Positions 34,939-46,469 of a stretch of DNA of 64,000 bases are shown here, piece by piece (the first letter of the stretch is position 1; the number at the start of each line of letters is the position of its first letter). The stretch is taken from assembly GCF_018446385.1 (NCBI RefSeq), contig NC_055990.1:26249891-26313890 (forward strand), in the 5' to 3' direction. The notes under the pieces were generated by a model. The model made no database searches. It saw only the letters and a list, made by a program, of their open reading frames with translations, and was not told the origin of the DNA. The position numbers and the translations under genes were made by a program. Origin of the DNA: Zingiber officinale. Its lineage: Eukaryota; Streptophyta; Magnoliopsida; Zingiberales; Zingiberaceae.

Positions 34939-37900
34939 ATGGCCGGCAGTAACACCGGAAGCGTCAAGGTCAGTGCCATTGATCTCGACTTACTGCTAGA
35001 TCCCATCGTTTGTTCATTGTTCATCTCTCCGATGGTCGGTTGGATCACTTGCCTGCTTGATTGCCCTAGATCGCTGGAGGAATCGATCGGCTCCTTCCTT
35101 TGGATCTATCTTTTGATCTCGCACTGAGTTGGTAGTATGAATGTTCATAATCTCATTGTGGTTTTGATTTCCATCAAGTTTAGTTTGAAACATTGATCAG
35201 GTGTCTGACATGGAGAAAGTGATCTGTCAGTGTATTGATTTTGGCGGGTTTCTTCCAGAAAAATCTTGGATTAAAAGGACGAACCAAGTTCGATACAGAA
35301 CAAAGTCTTGTCAAAAGGGCTGGGTAATTGGAAAGCAAAACTGGCAAATTTCTACTGGATCTATAGATAAACTCCTCTTGATTTCATGTTTATCCGAATT
35401 GATTATCATCAACTTGCTTGGATAATGGATAGTGCTCATATTTGAAGAATTTTGTCACTGTTAAGTGTTGCATTTGGGTACCTTATAGCCATAGCATCAT
35501 ATATAGTGGCATTAGTGAAGTATCATCACGAAGAATAGTTCAGAATCATGATTCACTGTTCATTTACTTGGTTATGTCGGCTGCTTTGCGTCACACAACA
35601 GCAAGGTCCAGATCGGCTTCAACGATATTACAGTCTTCTCATTGTCTTAACACTGTAATCCATGACTTTTTATATTTGTTTTTCTCTACTCTAAATAACC
35701 TGATGATAATGATAATTTTGTCTGATTAATTAGTTTCATAATCAAAATTTTAATTATCAATCTCGATTTTCAGAGGCATGTTCATCGTAGATGGTTTGTA
35801 ACATTACTAATATTTTCCTGCTTGATCTGACTTTTTAAAGTCGGTATTATATATCATTCACCTTTCTTAATGAATATCGTCATGAGTTGTCACTACTACT
35901 ACTATGCGGGATGAAACACAACCCCAATTTTTTAAATGATATCTTCTACATATCTTTGACTTAAACACGTTCTTTTTCATTTTCAGGCTGACCAAGATTC
36001 AGAGTACCCAACACAAAGCACTGCTGACATGACTGCATTTGTGAGTCTATCAGTTTGTCTGTCTTGAAATTTCACAGGGATTGTCGTCTTGCCGACAAAC
36101 ATAGTCATACGTTCCAATTTTGATAATGCAGCAAGTCAATCTCTATTAAACCTTTCTATTGAAATGGTTGTTTGAATTTAACTTCTTCATATACTATTAG
36201 TATAATTTACATAAACAAGGTACTTCATTAACCCATTTCTTTTGGTTGCAGGTCCAAAACCTTCTAGTGCAGATGGTATGATATTTTTTCTTCATTCAGC
36301 AATAGTTTTGCTCACTTAACAGTTATTTTTGTTCTATTATATTTGATGCTTAAAACGTAAATATCCTTTTGCAGCAAAGTAGGTTCCAGGCAACGTCTGA
36401 GGGCATCCTCTTGAAGAATATCCTTTCTGTACACGGGCAATAAGTATACTTTTAAGAAGCTCCTTTTTTGGCCTTTTGTAGAACTATTGAAGGCAAAAAC
36501 ACCATGAACATATAGTTTACACCAATACTCTCTTTATAATTTACATAGCTAAAATGCAAACCTATTGAATCGATTTTCAATTGCAAATTGATATCTATAC
36601 GTCTAGATGGACTAAAGGAGTTGTTAGTATTAACCCTAAGAGCCAATTATGAGATGATTAGACTTATTGGGTTAATGAATACGGATTGATTGATTGTGTT
36701 AATGATTAATTCAATATACTAAAATCTAACCCATTAAAGATGATTAATGGAGATTAATTATGCATTGAAGAAGGAAGATCAGTTAGATTCAAATGGATTC
36801 AATCATTAGATTGAGTTCAATTCAAATTAGACTCATGGAATTAGTTCGGATTGATGAGGATCAATGAGTTAGACTCATTGGGTGAACTCGAATTCATCAA
36901 GGAAGAGGAAAGGTTAATTTTGAATTAATCATGCATTGGATTGGATGAAAACCAAAAGATTTAATTAGATAATTAATGTCAATTAAGACAATTGATTGAA
37001 TAAATACAAAAGGGGGTTTTGATTCATTTGATGTATAACACTTGTGTTCTTCCTCCTGTTTGTCTCCTTCCTCTTTGGCCGAAACCTCCTTGTTTGGTTG
37101 CTAGCACAAACTTAGCTGGTTTTTCTTCTCCGAGTTTGTGAGTTCGTAAGACGGATGGAACATGTTTGTGTGGATACCAAAAGAGGCGTGAACACTTGAT
37201 CGCGCTGAGATCCAACGAGGACAAAGTTGCTGTCGGGAGTTCGTGTTTACACAACAAAGGTATAACCCTTATCATAACTAGTATATGGTTTTCTTGGCAT
37301 GGATCTTCTGGAACAATCTTGTATTTATTCCGCTGCGTTTGTATTGTTTTTGTGCTCAAGACCCTTACAGGAGCATAACCTGATGGAATTGAGACTTCTA
37401 AATTTAGTAGTACAATTTTCACCAGATTTCTGCTATATGTTGTTGGCATCCTGTGCTTTGTCTTTGATCTACTGCACCATCTGGTACATTTTATAACTGA
37501 TAGGTCTTGTATACGATATAGGTTGACTCTACCTCTCTATTTAGGGGGTGTTTGGTTGATGAGTTTGGAAATCAGGGAATGGAATGATAGTAAAAGATAG
37601 TGTTTGGATTGTGTGTTTGGGAATGACATTTTGGGAATGATTACTAGATTTATGGGAATCAGCCAAACCCATATAACTTGATGGGTTTCATTTCCATTCC
37701 TATTCCCATTCCACCTTACTATCAAACCCATATCCATAGTGATTCTCATCATTTAACCAAACGTCCCCTAAACGCCCCCTTAATGACTAATCTTCGAATT
37801 TCTAACTTGATAACATAAATTTGGAAAGAAGATTACAGAACTGATAGAAACAACTTTACCTATCTATACCTGACATTATATTGTTCATGTATTATTTTAT

Positions 37901-38220
37901 AAGGGCGGAGAAAGATTCTAATATAAATGTTGTAACAAGCTTCCTACTTAGAATATTTCGATTTTATGAATCAAAATTTTTTGTTTTACCTATACACAAT
38001 ACAAAATTTTTAGTTAATGTTTTTTTTACCACTACTTATTTTCATCTCCAATTGTGTTCCTCTCTTTAACATCAGTACACTAGATGAAATGGGAAGCAAG
38101 ATTGACGAACTGGAGCAGAGCATCAATGATCTCAAAGCTGAGATTGGGGTGGAGGATCAGCCAAACCTCGTGATACTGCATGAGGTAATCAGTCAAATCC
38201 CGAAGTGTTTAAAGAGTTGA
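34939..38220 (+). CDS. HSBP: Heat shock factor binding protein (HSBP/EMP2-like), five exons, one AT-AC intron
   Basis: Exons 34939-34968, 35987-36040, 36252-36275, 36375-36417 and 38081-38220 give 96 residues. STADMTAFVQNLLVQMQSRFQ and KIDEMGSKIDELEQSINDLKAE are the heptad coiled coil of HSBP, a small nuclear-cytoplasmic protein that binds trimeric heat shock factors and damps the heat response (maize EMP2 is the known plant member). Introns 1-3 are GT...AG. Intron 4 begins ATATCCTTTC and ends CAGTACAC, and only these borders keep the frame through LLKIDEMGS. The tail after GVEDQP differs from known family members and may continue through a further intron at GAG|GTAATC, so the final stop is less certain than the rest. 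Confidence 0.9.
36622..37369 (+). mobile_element. Probable solo LTR within the HSBP intron
   Basis: The segment runs from TGTTAGTATTAACCC to CCCTTACA. Flanks GGAGT and GGAGC match at four of five bases. The TTATTCCGCTGCGTTTG stretch near the right end is common near the 3' end of copia LTRs. No coding sequence is inside. The exact ends are uncertain. Confidence 0.5.
37544..37769. mobile_element. MITE-like element with GGGG(T/A)(G/C)GTTTGGTT-type inverted ends
   Basis: The left end GGGGGTGTTTGGTTGATGAG is mirrored at the right by CTCATCATTTAACCAAACGTCCCC. About 226 bp lie between, without coding sequence. Neighbouring TTA and TAA triplets hint at a PIF/Harbinger-type origin but are not a clean duplication. 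Confidence 0.6.
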
Positions 38221-39262
38221 TTTTGTGATTAAATATGGCCTATTGCGCCTGATATAGATTTTTTGAATCCTTTTACGGGTGTTTCTGAAAGAATAATATA
38301 ATCATTTCTTTATCAATTAATTTAATTACATTATGGTTTTCTTACGACTATAATTCTAAGTTCCAGAAATTGGATTTTAAAATAAATAAATAAATAAAAT
38401 AATAATAAAGAAAAAAAATCGTTATGTACTTCCTTTCCAAAGTCCACTCCCTCCAGTCCATCTCCCTCGTCCAAGTCGTAGATTCTCGGCAATAACGACG
38501 TTGGTGTTCCTGGCGGGGCCGCAGGGGAAGGTTCTGGCTGGGAGGGTGGTGGGGCTACTCACGGACGGCGGCTAGTACGGTGGCGTTCTCCGGTGTCACC
38601 TTCCATCGCCTGGCGGTGGAAGACAGCATCTCAGTGGAGGCCAAGCAGCGGAGGTCCGACGTCATGCCGCTCCGACGTCTATGATGCCGGCCATTGATTG
38701 GCCGCCCACTGCTGCCGCCGCCGCCGCTTAACTGTGAGTAGCAGGATTAAATTCTCCCCAAATTAATCGTAATTTTCCTTAAATATATTTTTTCGATCGG
38801 GATGATATTTTTCATCGAGTAAGAAATATAATGAATAAAGAGTAAAAAAAAATTCCATTCTAAATTTAACTAAATCAAGAATATGCAGTTCATAAATGGC
38901 CTCCAGCTAATTCATGGCGCGGAGAATGTGGCCTCGATGTTAACGACGACTTTCTTCTTCGGCCACATCCACAAATCTTGGAACCAGTTCTTCCGTTGGT
39001 ATTATAAAGCGACCTCGCTACACCATGAGCACCCAATGAAATGAGGCCACGAAGCCAAAACTCGACTCTGAGCGGTTATTATTTCGTTCTTGTTGTCTCG
39101 ATGAAAACAGTAGATCTTCCTTCTGTGCCACCGCTGGAGCTGTTAAAAAAAGCCCCGTCCATTGGATTTCTTCGTCGACGAAGCGCTCTTTCTTCTATTT
39201 AGTTCGTTCTCCTCCGCGAGCGTTTCGCGATCGCTGCGATTGGCGCTGGATCTTCTCCTCCC
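38221..39262. other. Spacer between HSBP and carbonic anhydrase genes
   Basis: It is AT-rich at the left with a GC-rich island at 38480-38735 that resembles an AHL-type gene fragment. The last 200 bp should contain the carbonic anhydrase promoter; no clear TATA box was seen there. Confidence 0.5.
38492..38665 (+). pseudogene. Possible fragment of an AT-hook (AHL/PPC-domain) gene
   Basis: One frame reads VFLAGPQGKVLAGRVVGLLTDGG and a neighbouring frame continues STVAFSGVTFHRLAVED. This resembles the PPC-domain pattern PxGxVxGGRVxGxLxAxGxVxVxAxxFxxxxxERLPLED of plant AHL proteins. A stop and frame change occur at about 38568-38573, and no start or AT-hook is present. The match is short and judged by eye, so it remains tentative. 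Confidence 0.35.
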
Positions 39263-41175
39263 ATGGCTTCTTTGCTTGGGGTCCCTCTCGATTTCCCGGC
39301 AGTGGATTCTTCGTCTTCCTCCTCTTCTTCGGAATTTTCCTATCGGTTCAGCGAGACCAGGAAGGTGAGGCCTTTTAGCTGTCCTCGGTGTGCTTTCTCG
39401 TCTTCGATGGTTTCTTTGCGGTTTTGTTTTGAAATTGAGTGGTTTCCGTTTCAGATCGGAGGTTCGCTGCTGAATTTGGGTACAGTGAACGCTGCGCGAC
39501 TGAGAATCCGGCTGTCCATCGAGTAAGATCATCCTTTTGAACTATTGCGGCAATTTGATCGATGCGATGAAAGTTGTCATCATTTTTTGTTGATTTGGCG
39601 ATCTTCTTCGTCTTATTAATCTTGGCGAGAAGAACACTGCGATTTCCAAATTCTTTCATTGTGCTTTGGATTCGCAAACTCTTCGGCTGTTGAATCTGAA
39701 CCCAATTTGGAAAAATGGTAGCGACGATGACGTCATTCCACCCTTTTATTTTGTTATTATGCCTGCAACCTGTTAGATCATATGCCTGCCTGAACTCTAC
39801 AGGTCTTATGATGTCTATTATCATAGAAGATTACGATTGACCCAAGCAAAATGCATCCTTCGCTCCTTTAGCAATGGATAAATACATATATCTTCTCATT
39901 CATTCAGTTTTACTGGATCATGATAATCGACTCACATCTTATTTACAGGGAAAAACACATTTCGATCAGGAAAGTTTCCAAAGATCATATTCAATTGCCT
40001 AGAGAACATACAGAAAATGAAAGACATGTCGGATCAGATCCATTTAAAGAATTGGAATTCAGATTCAGGGGTTTCAAACAACAGAATTACGTGTCAGTAG
40101 AAATTCATACATAGTTTCTCGATCCAATTTTTAGTTTGGGCAACTAATGATGTTATGCAATGAATAGGGAGAACCTCGGTCACTATCAAAATCTAGCTGA
40201 AGGCCAATCACCTAAGGTTCTTGCAATATATTCACTTCGGTTGAAATGTTTTATTCTACTACGATCTAGCATAGGGTATTGATCGATCGGTAGTTTTCCA
40301 TGCAGTTCATGGTAATTGCTTGTGCCGACTCGAGAGTCTGCCCCTCAAACATATTGGGGTTTCAGCCCGGCGAAGCATTCACGGTCAGAAATGTGGCAAA
40401 TTTAGTTCCTCCCTTTCAGGTAAACCACACAAATGATTTCGATACACAGATTTTCGGAACTTCTAACCTATCATTTTTTGGTTTGCAGCATGGTGGTTCA
40501 GAAACTAGTGCAGCCCTTGAGTTTGCTGTGAACTCTCTTGAGGTAAGTAAATTCCATAAAGCAGATTCAAATGCTATTTAACACAGAAAGTTTGCTGTAA
40601 ACTAACTCTTATCGATATGTTTAAAAGGTTGCCAATATATTAGTCGTGGGGCACAGTCGTTGCGGAGGCATTCAGGCTCTCATGAGAATGAAAGATGATT
40701 CCGACTCTAGGTAAGTCATGACTCTTATGTAATTCATGTTCACCGAGTGAATGCAGACGACATGCTGATCCAATTTACCATTACGTATTCTGATCGATAT
40801 TCAAAAGCTTTATCAAAGATTGGGTGTCTGTGGGAAAGAGTGCGAGGTTAAGCACCAAGGCTGCTGCTGGAAATTTGAGCTTTGAAGCCCAGTGCAGACA
40901 CTGTGAAAAGGTAACTTACATTGGCATAGTAAGTAGTTATTACATTCGGGTGCGTTTCATCCATCTGTTTACCGCAGGAATCAGTCAATGGCTCATTGCT
41001 GAACTTGTTAACTTACCCATGGATTGAGAAAAGAGTGAGTGAAGGAGCACTATCCCTTCACGGTGGCTACTATGACTTCATCAACTGCACCTTTGAGAAA
41101 TGGACTCTTGTGTATAGAGAAGGCCTGGAGGGAGGCAGCAAGTATGCGATTAAAAATCGCTCCTTATGGTCTTGA
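39263..41175 (+). CDS. Beta carbonic anhydrase (BCA5-like), nine exons
   Basis: Exons 39263-39364, 39455-39522, 39949-40092, 40168-40216, 40306-40419, 40489-40542, 40628-40710, 40808-40910 and 40978-41175 give 304 residues, all with GT...AG introns. The enzyme interconverts CO2 and bicarbonate. Zinc ligands are C127 in [10 protein letters not shown]186 and C189 in HSRCGG; D129 and R131 form the catalytic dyad of the family. The serine-rich first 40 residues look like an organelle transit peptide, so a chloroplast or mitochondrial site is likely (inference). Many exons plus the C-terminal [16 protein letters not shown] stretch fit the plant BCA5 branch better than the abundant photosynthetic isoform. 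The final stop at 41173-41175 leaves a compact gene; the next gene converges on it. Confidence 0.92.
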
Positions 41176-41649
41176 ACACAAGGATTCTTCTTCTTTTTGC
41201 TGTAAAACTTGGAGTTCTATCAGCCATTTTCTACTCCACGCAGGGTGTATAAGAAAGATAAACAGTGTGTGATGTGGTTTAGATTATTGTTCTCAGTATT
41301 TGTATGAGTTGAGGTGTGTATGGTCTGACACAATAAACGCCTTTTTGTTCATCTAACAACGAGTTGGTGTGATCGAGTTTATGTAGATATCTGCAATCAG
41401 TTGGAGAAATGGATACTCACAAGTAGAGAACAAACACAGCAGAATCACTATGTTGAATCTAAGGGGAAAAGGTCTAATGTCATTTTTCTTGAACAAACAT
41501 GAAAGAAAGGGAGACAAGATCAAAACTTTAAATTAAGCAAAGTAGCTATTACCTCTAACAAAGTTGCTAGGAAGTCGCAATTGTCCATGATTCTGGCGAA
41601 CACAATCGGAGATAATTTCTGTACATGATTCCGAGATCTGAATGTGGAT

Positions 41650-42600
41650 TCAACAGGTTTCGGTGTTTATGTCGATGGCGACCGATCGCGCCTTGAGCCT
41701 CTCGGAGCTCCTCGTTCCGATCTCTGATGACGAGGCCTTCTTCGGCGTGCTTTCCCCAACTCTCTTCTTCGCCCTGGCTTCCTTTCTGGAAACTAAAGGC
41801 GTCGCCTTTACAGGGGTAATGGCCGCCCCCCCTTTTTTCCTGAGGTTGGAGGTTGAAGGAGTGGACTAAAAGGGAAGATTCGACGGAAGGGTTTCCATTC
41901 GGCGCCGAATTTCGGCGGGACGAAGCCGAGGGTAACGAATCCCCATGAGCAATAGTACATGTCGGTGTCCGGAACTATAGGCGGCTCGGCTTGCAAAGGA
42001 GTGGCGCTGAATGTCAGCCGGCAGTTAGGGCACTGGAGGTTCTTGCCTTTGTATTCGCTGCCATACTGGTGCAGATGGAAGCAGGACGGGCACGCCGCCC
42101 AGATCGTCGAAGCAGGACGAGCTGGGGGAGGCGGTGTTGGCTGGGCCACTGCAGCAGTGGCTGCAGCGGCCGCAACGGCGATGTCGAGTTCGGAGTGGAA
42201 AAGGGCTTTTTTGCTGGGATCCGAGAGGACGGCCAGGCGTCTGACACGAGCTTGGAGGCAAAGGATGCCCCATCGAGGTGGTTGCGATCAGGCCAGAGAA
42301 GGAGCGCAAGCCGGCTGTACTGGCGGAGGACAGTGGAGGGCTGCCGGTCAAGGGGCGTGGAAGAATCAAGTTGCAGCACAGCATACCAGTCCACATGGTT
42401 GTTGACGCGGACCCGGGAGGCGAGGAGGACGTCAGCGACCGCGATGACCTGATCGGCCGCGCCACCGCCGATGAACGGATCCGCCTCCGCCGCGTGCTCC
42501 GCAAAACGTTACACCCGATGAGATCCCAGGCACTCAGTAGCCTCTCGGAGATCTCGAGCCACCGGGCAGCCTCCTCACGGCCACCTCCGCCGACGCTCAT
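41650..42600 (-). pseudogene. J-like zinc-ribbon protein gene with frameshifts and a WPD in place of HPD
   Basis: From the ATG at 42600, MSVGGGGREEAARWLEISERLLSAWDLIGC starts the N-terminal helical region. Then RFAEHAAEADPF, the J domain (DWYAVLQLDSSTPLDRQPSTVLRQYSRLALLLWPDRN...KLVSDAW, LSDPSKKALFHSEL), a zinc ribbon (CPSCFHLHQYGSEYKGKNLQCPNCRLTF) and a basic tail (RKEARAKKRVGESTPKKAS) follow. This is the layout of a plant-specific DnaJ-like family that assists Hsp70. The pieces lie in different frames, changing near 42505-42515, 42230-42236 and at the C7T6 run 41826-41838. It is either a recent pseudogene or contains sequence errors. The essential J-domain HPD histidine is Trp (codon at 42293-42295), so Hsp70 stimulation should be lost even with an open frame. 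Confidence 0.75.
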
Positions 42601-42697
42601 GGCAAACCTTCTCGCCGGAAGTTCCACGGCGGAATCCGAGATTTCCCAGAGGAAGAGAAACCCCAAAACTCCATGACTCGATTCTTTACCAACTGAA

Positions 42698-42793
42698 ATG
42701 ACGAAAATAGGTAAGAGGGCCAAACGTTATGCTCAACTTACTCGGATGACGAAAATAGGTGAGAGGGCCAAACGTTATGCTCAACTTACTCGG
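42698..42793. repeat. 48-bp tandem duplication upstream of the J-like gene
   Basis: The stretch ATGACGAAAATAGG...CAACTTACTCGG occurs twice head to tail with one or two differences. It lies in the promoter side of the minus-strand gene. Confidence 0.85.
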
Positions 42794-42796
42794 AAG

Positions 42797-43276
42797 TAGG
42801 GGTGTAAACGAATCGAATCGAGCCGAATATGCTGAAAAACTTAAGGCTCGAATTCGGCTCGAAATAGGTATATTCGAGTTCGAGCTCGATTCGAAGCTCG
42901 AAAAAATTAAAATGTTTGGTTCGAGTTCGGTTCGAATTAGGATTCGGGTTCGAGTTCGGCTCGAAATATTCGAACATGTTCGCGAACTATTCGAATTATT
43001 ACTCGAAAATAAGTTCGAAAGGCTCGAAATTTATTTATTTAATATATATTTAACTTATATTAATAAATATTAAGGCTCGTGAGTGGCTCGCGAGCGGCTC
43101 GAACAATATAATTTGGGCTCGAGTTCGGCTCGAAAAAAAGTTCGAACATGTTCGAGTTCGGCTCGAATTCGATAAATTCGAATACGAATCGAATATTTTT
43201 CGAGCCGGCTCGAAAAGCTCGCGAGCCGGCTCGATTCGTTTGCAGCCGGCTCGAAAAGCTCGCGAGCCGGCTCGAT
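42797..43276. mobile_element. MITE-like repeat rich in GGCTCGAA units
   Basis: The left edge GGGGTGTAAACGAATCGA and the inverted right edge TCGATTCGTTTGCAGCC form imperfect terminal inverted repeats. Between them GGCTCGAA, TTCGAGC and TTCGAAC strings recur in both orientations. A short duplicate of the right end follows. The superfamily cannot be decided without a clean target duplication. Confidence 0.6.
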
Positions 43277-44035
43277 TTTTAAATAATGATTTTTAATGTT
43301 TGTATTTATTTAAGTTTTACTTACATATTCTAAAATAATTATGAGATGAGTTAATATTTAAGTATTTACTAAGTTCCGCCTCTGAGTTGCTGTTCGCCCT
43401 TCGTCCTATCCGCTGCCTCCGCTCATCGTCGGCGTCTTGCGACCCTCTTTCGGGCCTTCTCGATCCAGTCTCACCTCCCTCTGGTACGCCCTCTCGTATG
43501 TTGGCCGCCCAATTAGCTTCATCATTCTTTGATGCACGGGTTTCCCTGATAAAGGTTTCCAACATAGACGTAAAACTAGGGCAAAGCAGTTGCTTGCTTT
43601 ACATGGTTTTTTACTGACGAGGATTTTGAGATCTAGGTTTTTTCTGGCTTAGTTTTTCCTTCCTGCTCCTATTCGAACCAGACGTTTTCGTTCTTGCTTA
43701 GATTTTTGCCATGTTGTTTCCTATCTTCCCATTTTGCATATTATCCTTATAAGAAGAATTAAAACAATATACGTAAAGATTTGTAAGATTATCAACTAAC
43801 ATGGTCAATTACGTCAGTTCATGCTCAGAAGACAAGTTCAATCAATAGTGATAGCATACAACAATATAATAAGCGCCTATTTTGCATGTCGGATTATCAA
43901 AAGAAATTGCAGACAATTTTAGGTCTTATCTGACATATATATTGAATATCTCTTAATAGCCTTAGTTTGTTTTGTCTTTTGCATCTCAAATTGTTCTTTG
44001 TCAAGTGGTGATTGGAATCAATTTGCTTCATACCA
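43277..44035 (+). other. Upstream region and probable 5' leader of the glutaredoxin gene
   Basis: A GC-richer stretch at 43375-43500 followed by AT-rich sequence to the ATG at 44036 looks like a non-coding first exon and leader intron, with CTCTG|GTACGC at about 43481 as a possible donor. No coding region was supported. Confidence 0.4.
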
Positions 44036-46469
44036 ATGGCGAGACAACTCTCAACCAAAATCCTGAGGGCCACAGCAAGTTCTGTTTCCAATGCAAAGGT
44101 TAGTAACATGAATTACAATAATAATACGTCTATACTCAGAACCCAATGGTCATATGTTTTTTAATGGAATCCAGATTTTGGTCTTTCACAAGTAGAATAA
44201 GCATCGAGTAACAAAACAACTACTTTATTTTTCATCCAAATAATTTTTTCCTTCCAATCAGATACATCCCAGTTGCAGTTCTGGAAAAAGAAATGTATTT
44301 ATTTCTGAATATGTGATTCCAAGATGAAGACATTATCTAGCTATAACACATACTCAACAAGGATAATTGTTTCTTCTATGTACTCATTCTATATAAGGTG
44401 GATTTACATACTCTTATACTACTGAATGATGATCATCCCGATTTAGAACTAGACTCATGGCAAGCTTCTATTTTCGATAGTTCCTGCAGATCATGCAATG
44501 TCAGGATTATCATCCAAAGCATTACCTGTTTTCATCTGGATCTAGTGTAATAACAGAACTCTCCAATTTTAATTCTACTATTTTATGTGGAATGGTGAAT
44601 TTATTCACAAAGTTCTTTGTTTTCCCTTCTCATAATTTCTTGTTCACAGAGCTTAGCGTTATTAGTTATTTGCAATTTATTATAGAGAAATAACCATGTA
44701 AATGTTTGACAATCAATGGATCAATGTCATTTCATTGTCAGTTTGTAAAAGATTGATTCCCTTTGCATATTTATTTTTGTTTTTTATATCAGTCAGCAAC
44801 TGATATTGAGATAATTCAGATTTACAGTTCACTTTTGCAGCTTTCTTTTAGTGTGCATTCAGATTTACAGTTTCACTATGCAGTTTTCTTTTAGTCTGTA
44901 TCACATTTTAAGGAAGATATTGGGATTCTCATTAAGTAGTTCACTATTTTAATATTCAGGTTGGATTTGGTCCATTCTCTATGCAATATATGAATTACTC
45001 AACCAAGCAAAGTGGTGATTCTGATGTTGCCACCTCTATTACATACCCATCAAAGATAACTACCGATCGCAACACACATGAAGACTTTCAGCCAACGAAC
45101 AAAAGTACCGGCTCTTTATTGGATATTGTAGACAAGGTATTTGGGTCTGTTAGGTGTTTTATTAACAGAGATTCAACTCAGCCCTTTCTTTCATTTTGTA
45201 TATATATAATTTTTTTACAAACTCTTGCAGGATGTGAAAGAAAACCCAGTCCTGATCTATATGAAAGGTCTTCCAGGTGCACCTCGATGTGGATTCAGTG
45301 CCCTGGCTGTGAAGGTTCTACGGCAATACGGTAAGGACTTAATATCGTTGCAGTTGAGTTATAAATGAGAAAATGAGGTTTCTACTCTTTTTAGTTTGCG
45401 ACTGCATTTTACCTGCTTTGAATTGATGTTCCAGATGTTCCTATTAAGGCAATAGATATTTTGGGAGATCTTAAGCTCCAAGAAAGTGTGAAGGCTTACA
45501 CGTAAGTTCTCAGCATTCTAATTTCAGTAGATCTTCCCATATGGATACTTATCTTGTGCATTTGATGTCTCTCATTGTTTTCCATCCCCTCTTTTCTGGA
45601 TTGTGTTGTTATGATATTGGAACAAACGACGAGTTATCATTTGTTCTTTCATAGCAATTATTCCCGTTAGTGTTCCTAATTTGTATCCTCAATGCTAGTG
45701 TTAAACTCGATTATGTGAATTTTACAGAAGGTTTCAAATACTACTATAACTATTATTCAATTTAGAAGTTTTAGAACTTATTACTCAGCAACAGCACCAT
45801 TTAACTGGTAGCATTCTTGACATGCACATAATACTTGTGTTCAGATTTCATAGATTAGTGAACAATGAAGTTAGGACCGCATAACTAATACCAAATAGTT
45901 TTTTTTTTTAGGGGATCGAACCCATGTTGATTACCCAAAACCACAAAGTCTCAATCATGGTTAGTGCACAAATATTTCACAAACACCCTAAACACATTTA
46001 AGTTGATTCTTCCTTCACACTAAATGCAATTTTAGTTGATTGTCATATCACACTGAACACAATTATGTTGATTATCACTTTGTTTATGCAGTAATGACCA
46101 AGAAAATCAATCCACTCCACTATATAGGGTATCATATTTGCTATTTTTGAATAATGTCCAAGCTTCTCGACTATATTCATTGAAAGAGAACTGAGAATAA
46201 GAGCATTAGGAACTGCTACTATATACTTTCTCTTTTTCTTCTGCAGCAATTGGCCCACATTTCCTCAAGTATTTATAAAACGAGAGTTTGTTGGGGGACC
46301 AGACATGTTGCTCAATATGCATCAGGTGAATGTTTATTATCATACATTTGAACCTAAACTATTCTTCTTTCCTCTTCTTTTGCTGAGTTTCATCATCCAT
46401 TTTCAGAACGGTGAACTCAAAGATTTGCTGGTGGGCATCAATCCTGATGGCGCAACCAAGTTAGGCTGA
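44036..46469 (+). CDS. GRXS15: Mitochondrial monothiol glutaredoxin, GRXS15-like, six exons
   Basis: Coding exons 44036-44098, 44960-45136, 45231-45330, 45435-45501, 46247-46325 and 46407-46469 give 182 residues with GT...AG introns. The N-terminus [16 protein letters not shown] is basic and hydroxylated, as a mitochondrial presequence should be. The glutaredoxin fold holds K92 in YMKG, the active site CGFS at residues 100-103, WPTFPQVF and the glutathione-binding GGPDML. CGFS-type class II glutaredoxins bind a [2Fe-2S] cluster with glutathione and pass it on in iron-sulfur protein assembly; GRXS15 is the single mitochondrial member in Arabidopsis. Length and motif spacing match that family. 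Repeats fill several introns. Confidence 0.93.
45905..45975 (-). repeat. Short tRNA-derived SINE-like fragment in intron 4 of the glutaredoxin gene
   Basis: On the minus strand, GGGTTCGATCCCC (a good B box) is followed directly by an A run, as at the 3' side of a SINE. No A box at the right distance and no target duplication were found. Confidence 0.35.

Larger units (their letters stand above)
36418..38080 (+). other. U12-type AT-AC intron of the HSBP gene
   Basis: The intron starts ATATCCTTTC, the textbook minor-spliceosome donor, and ends AC. CTCTTTAAC, one or two changes from the TTCCTTAAC branch consensus, lies with its branch A 11-12 bases before the end, inside the 10-20 base window typical of U12 introns. 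At 1663 bp it holds a solo-LTR-like segment (36622-37369) and a MITE-like segment (37544-37769). Confidence 0.85.

Noticed and set aside
36375-38220. A GT...AG intron in HSBP using TCT|GTACAC and CACTAG|ATG
   Set aside because: It would break the conserved coiled-coil frame after ILLK; the AT-AC borders restore KIDEMGSKIDELEQS exactly.
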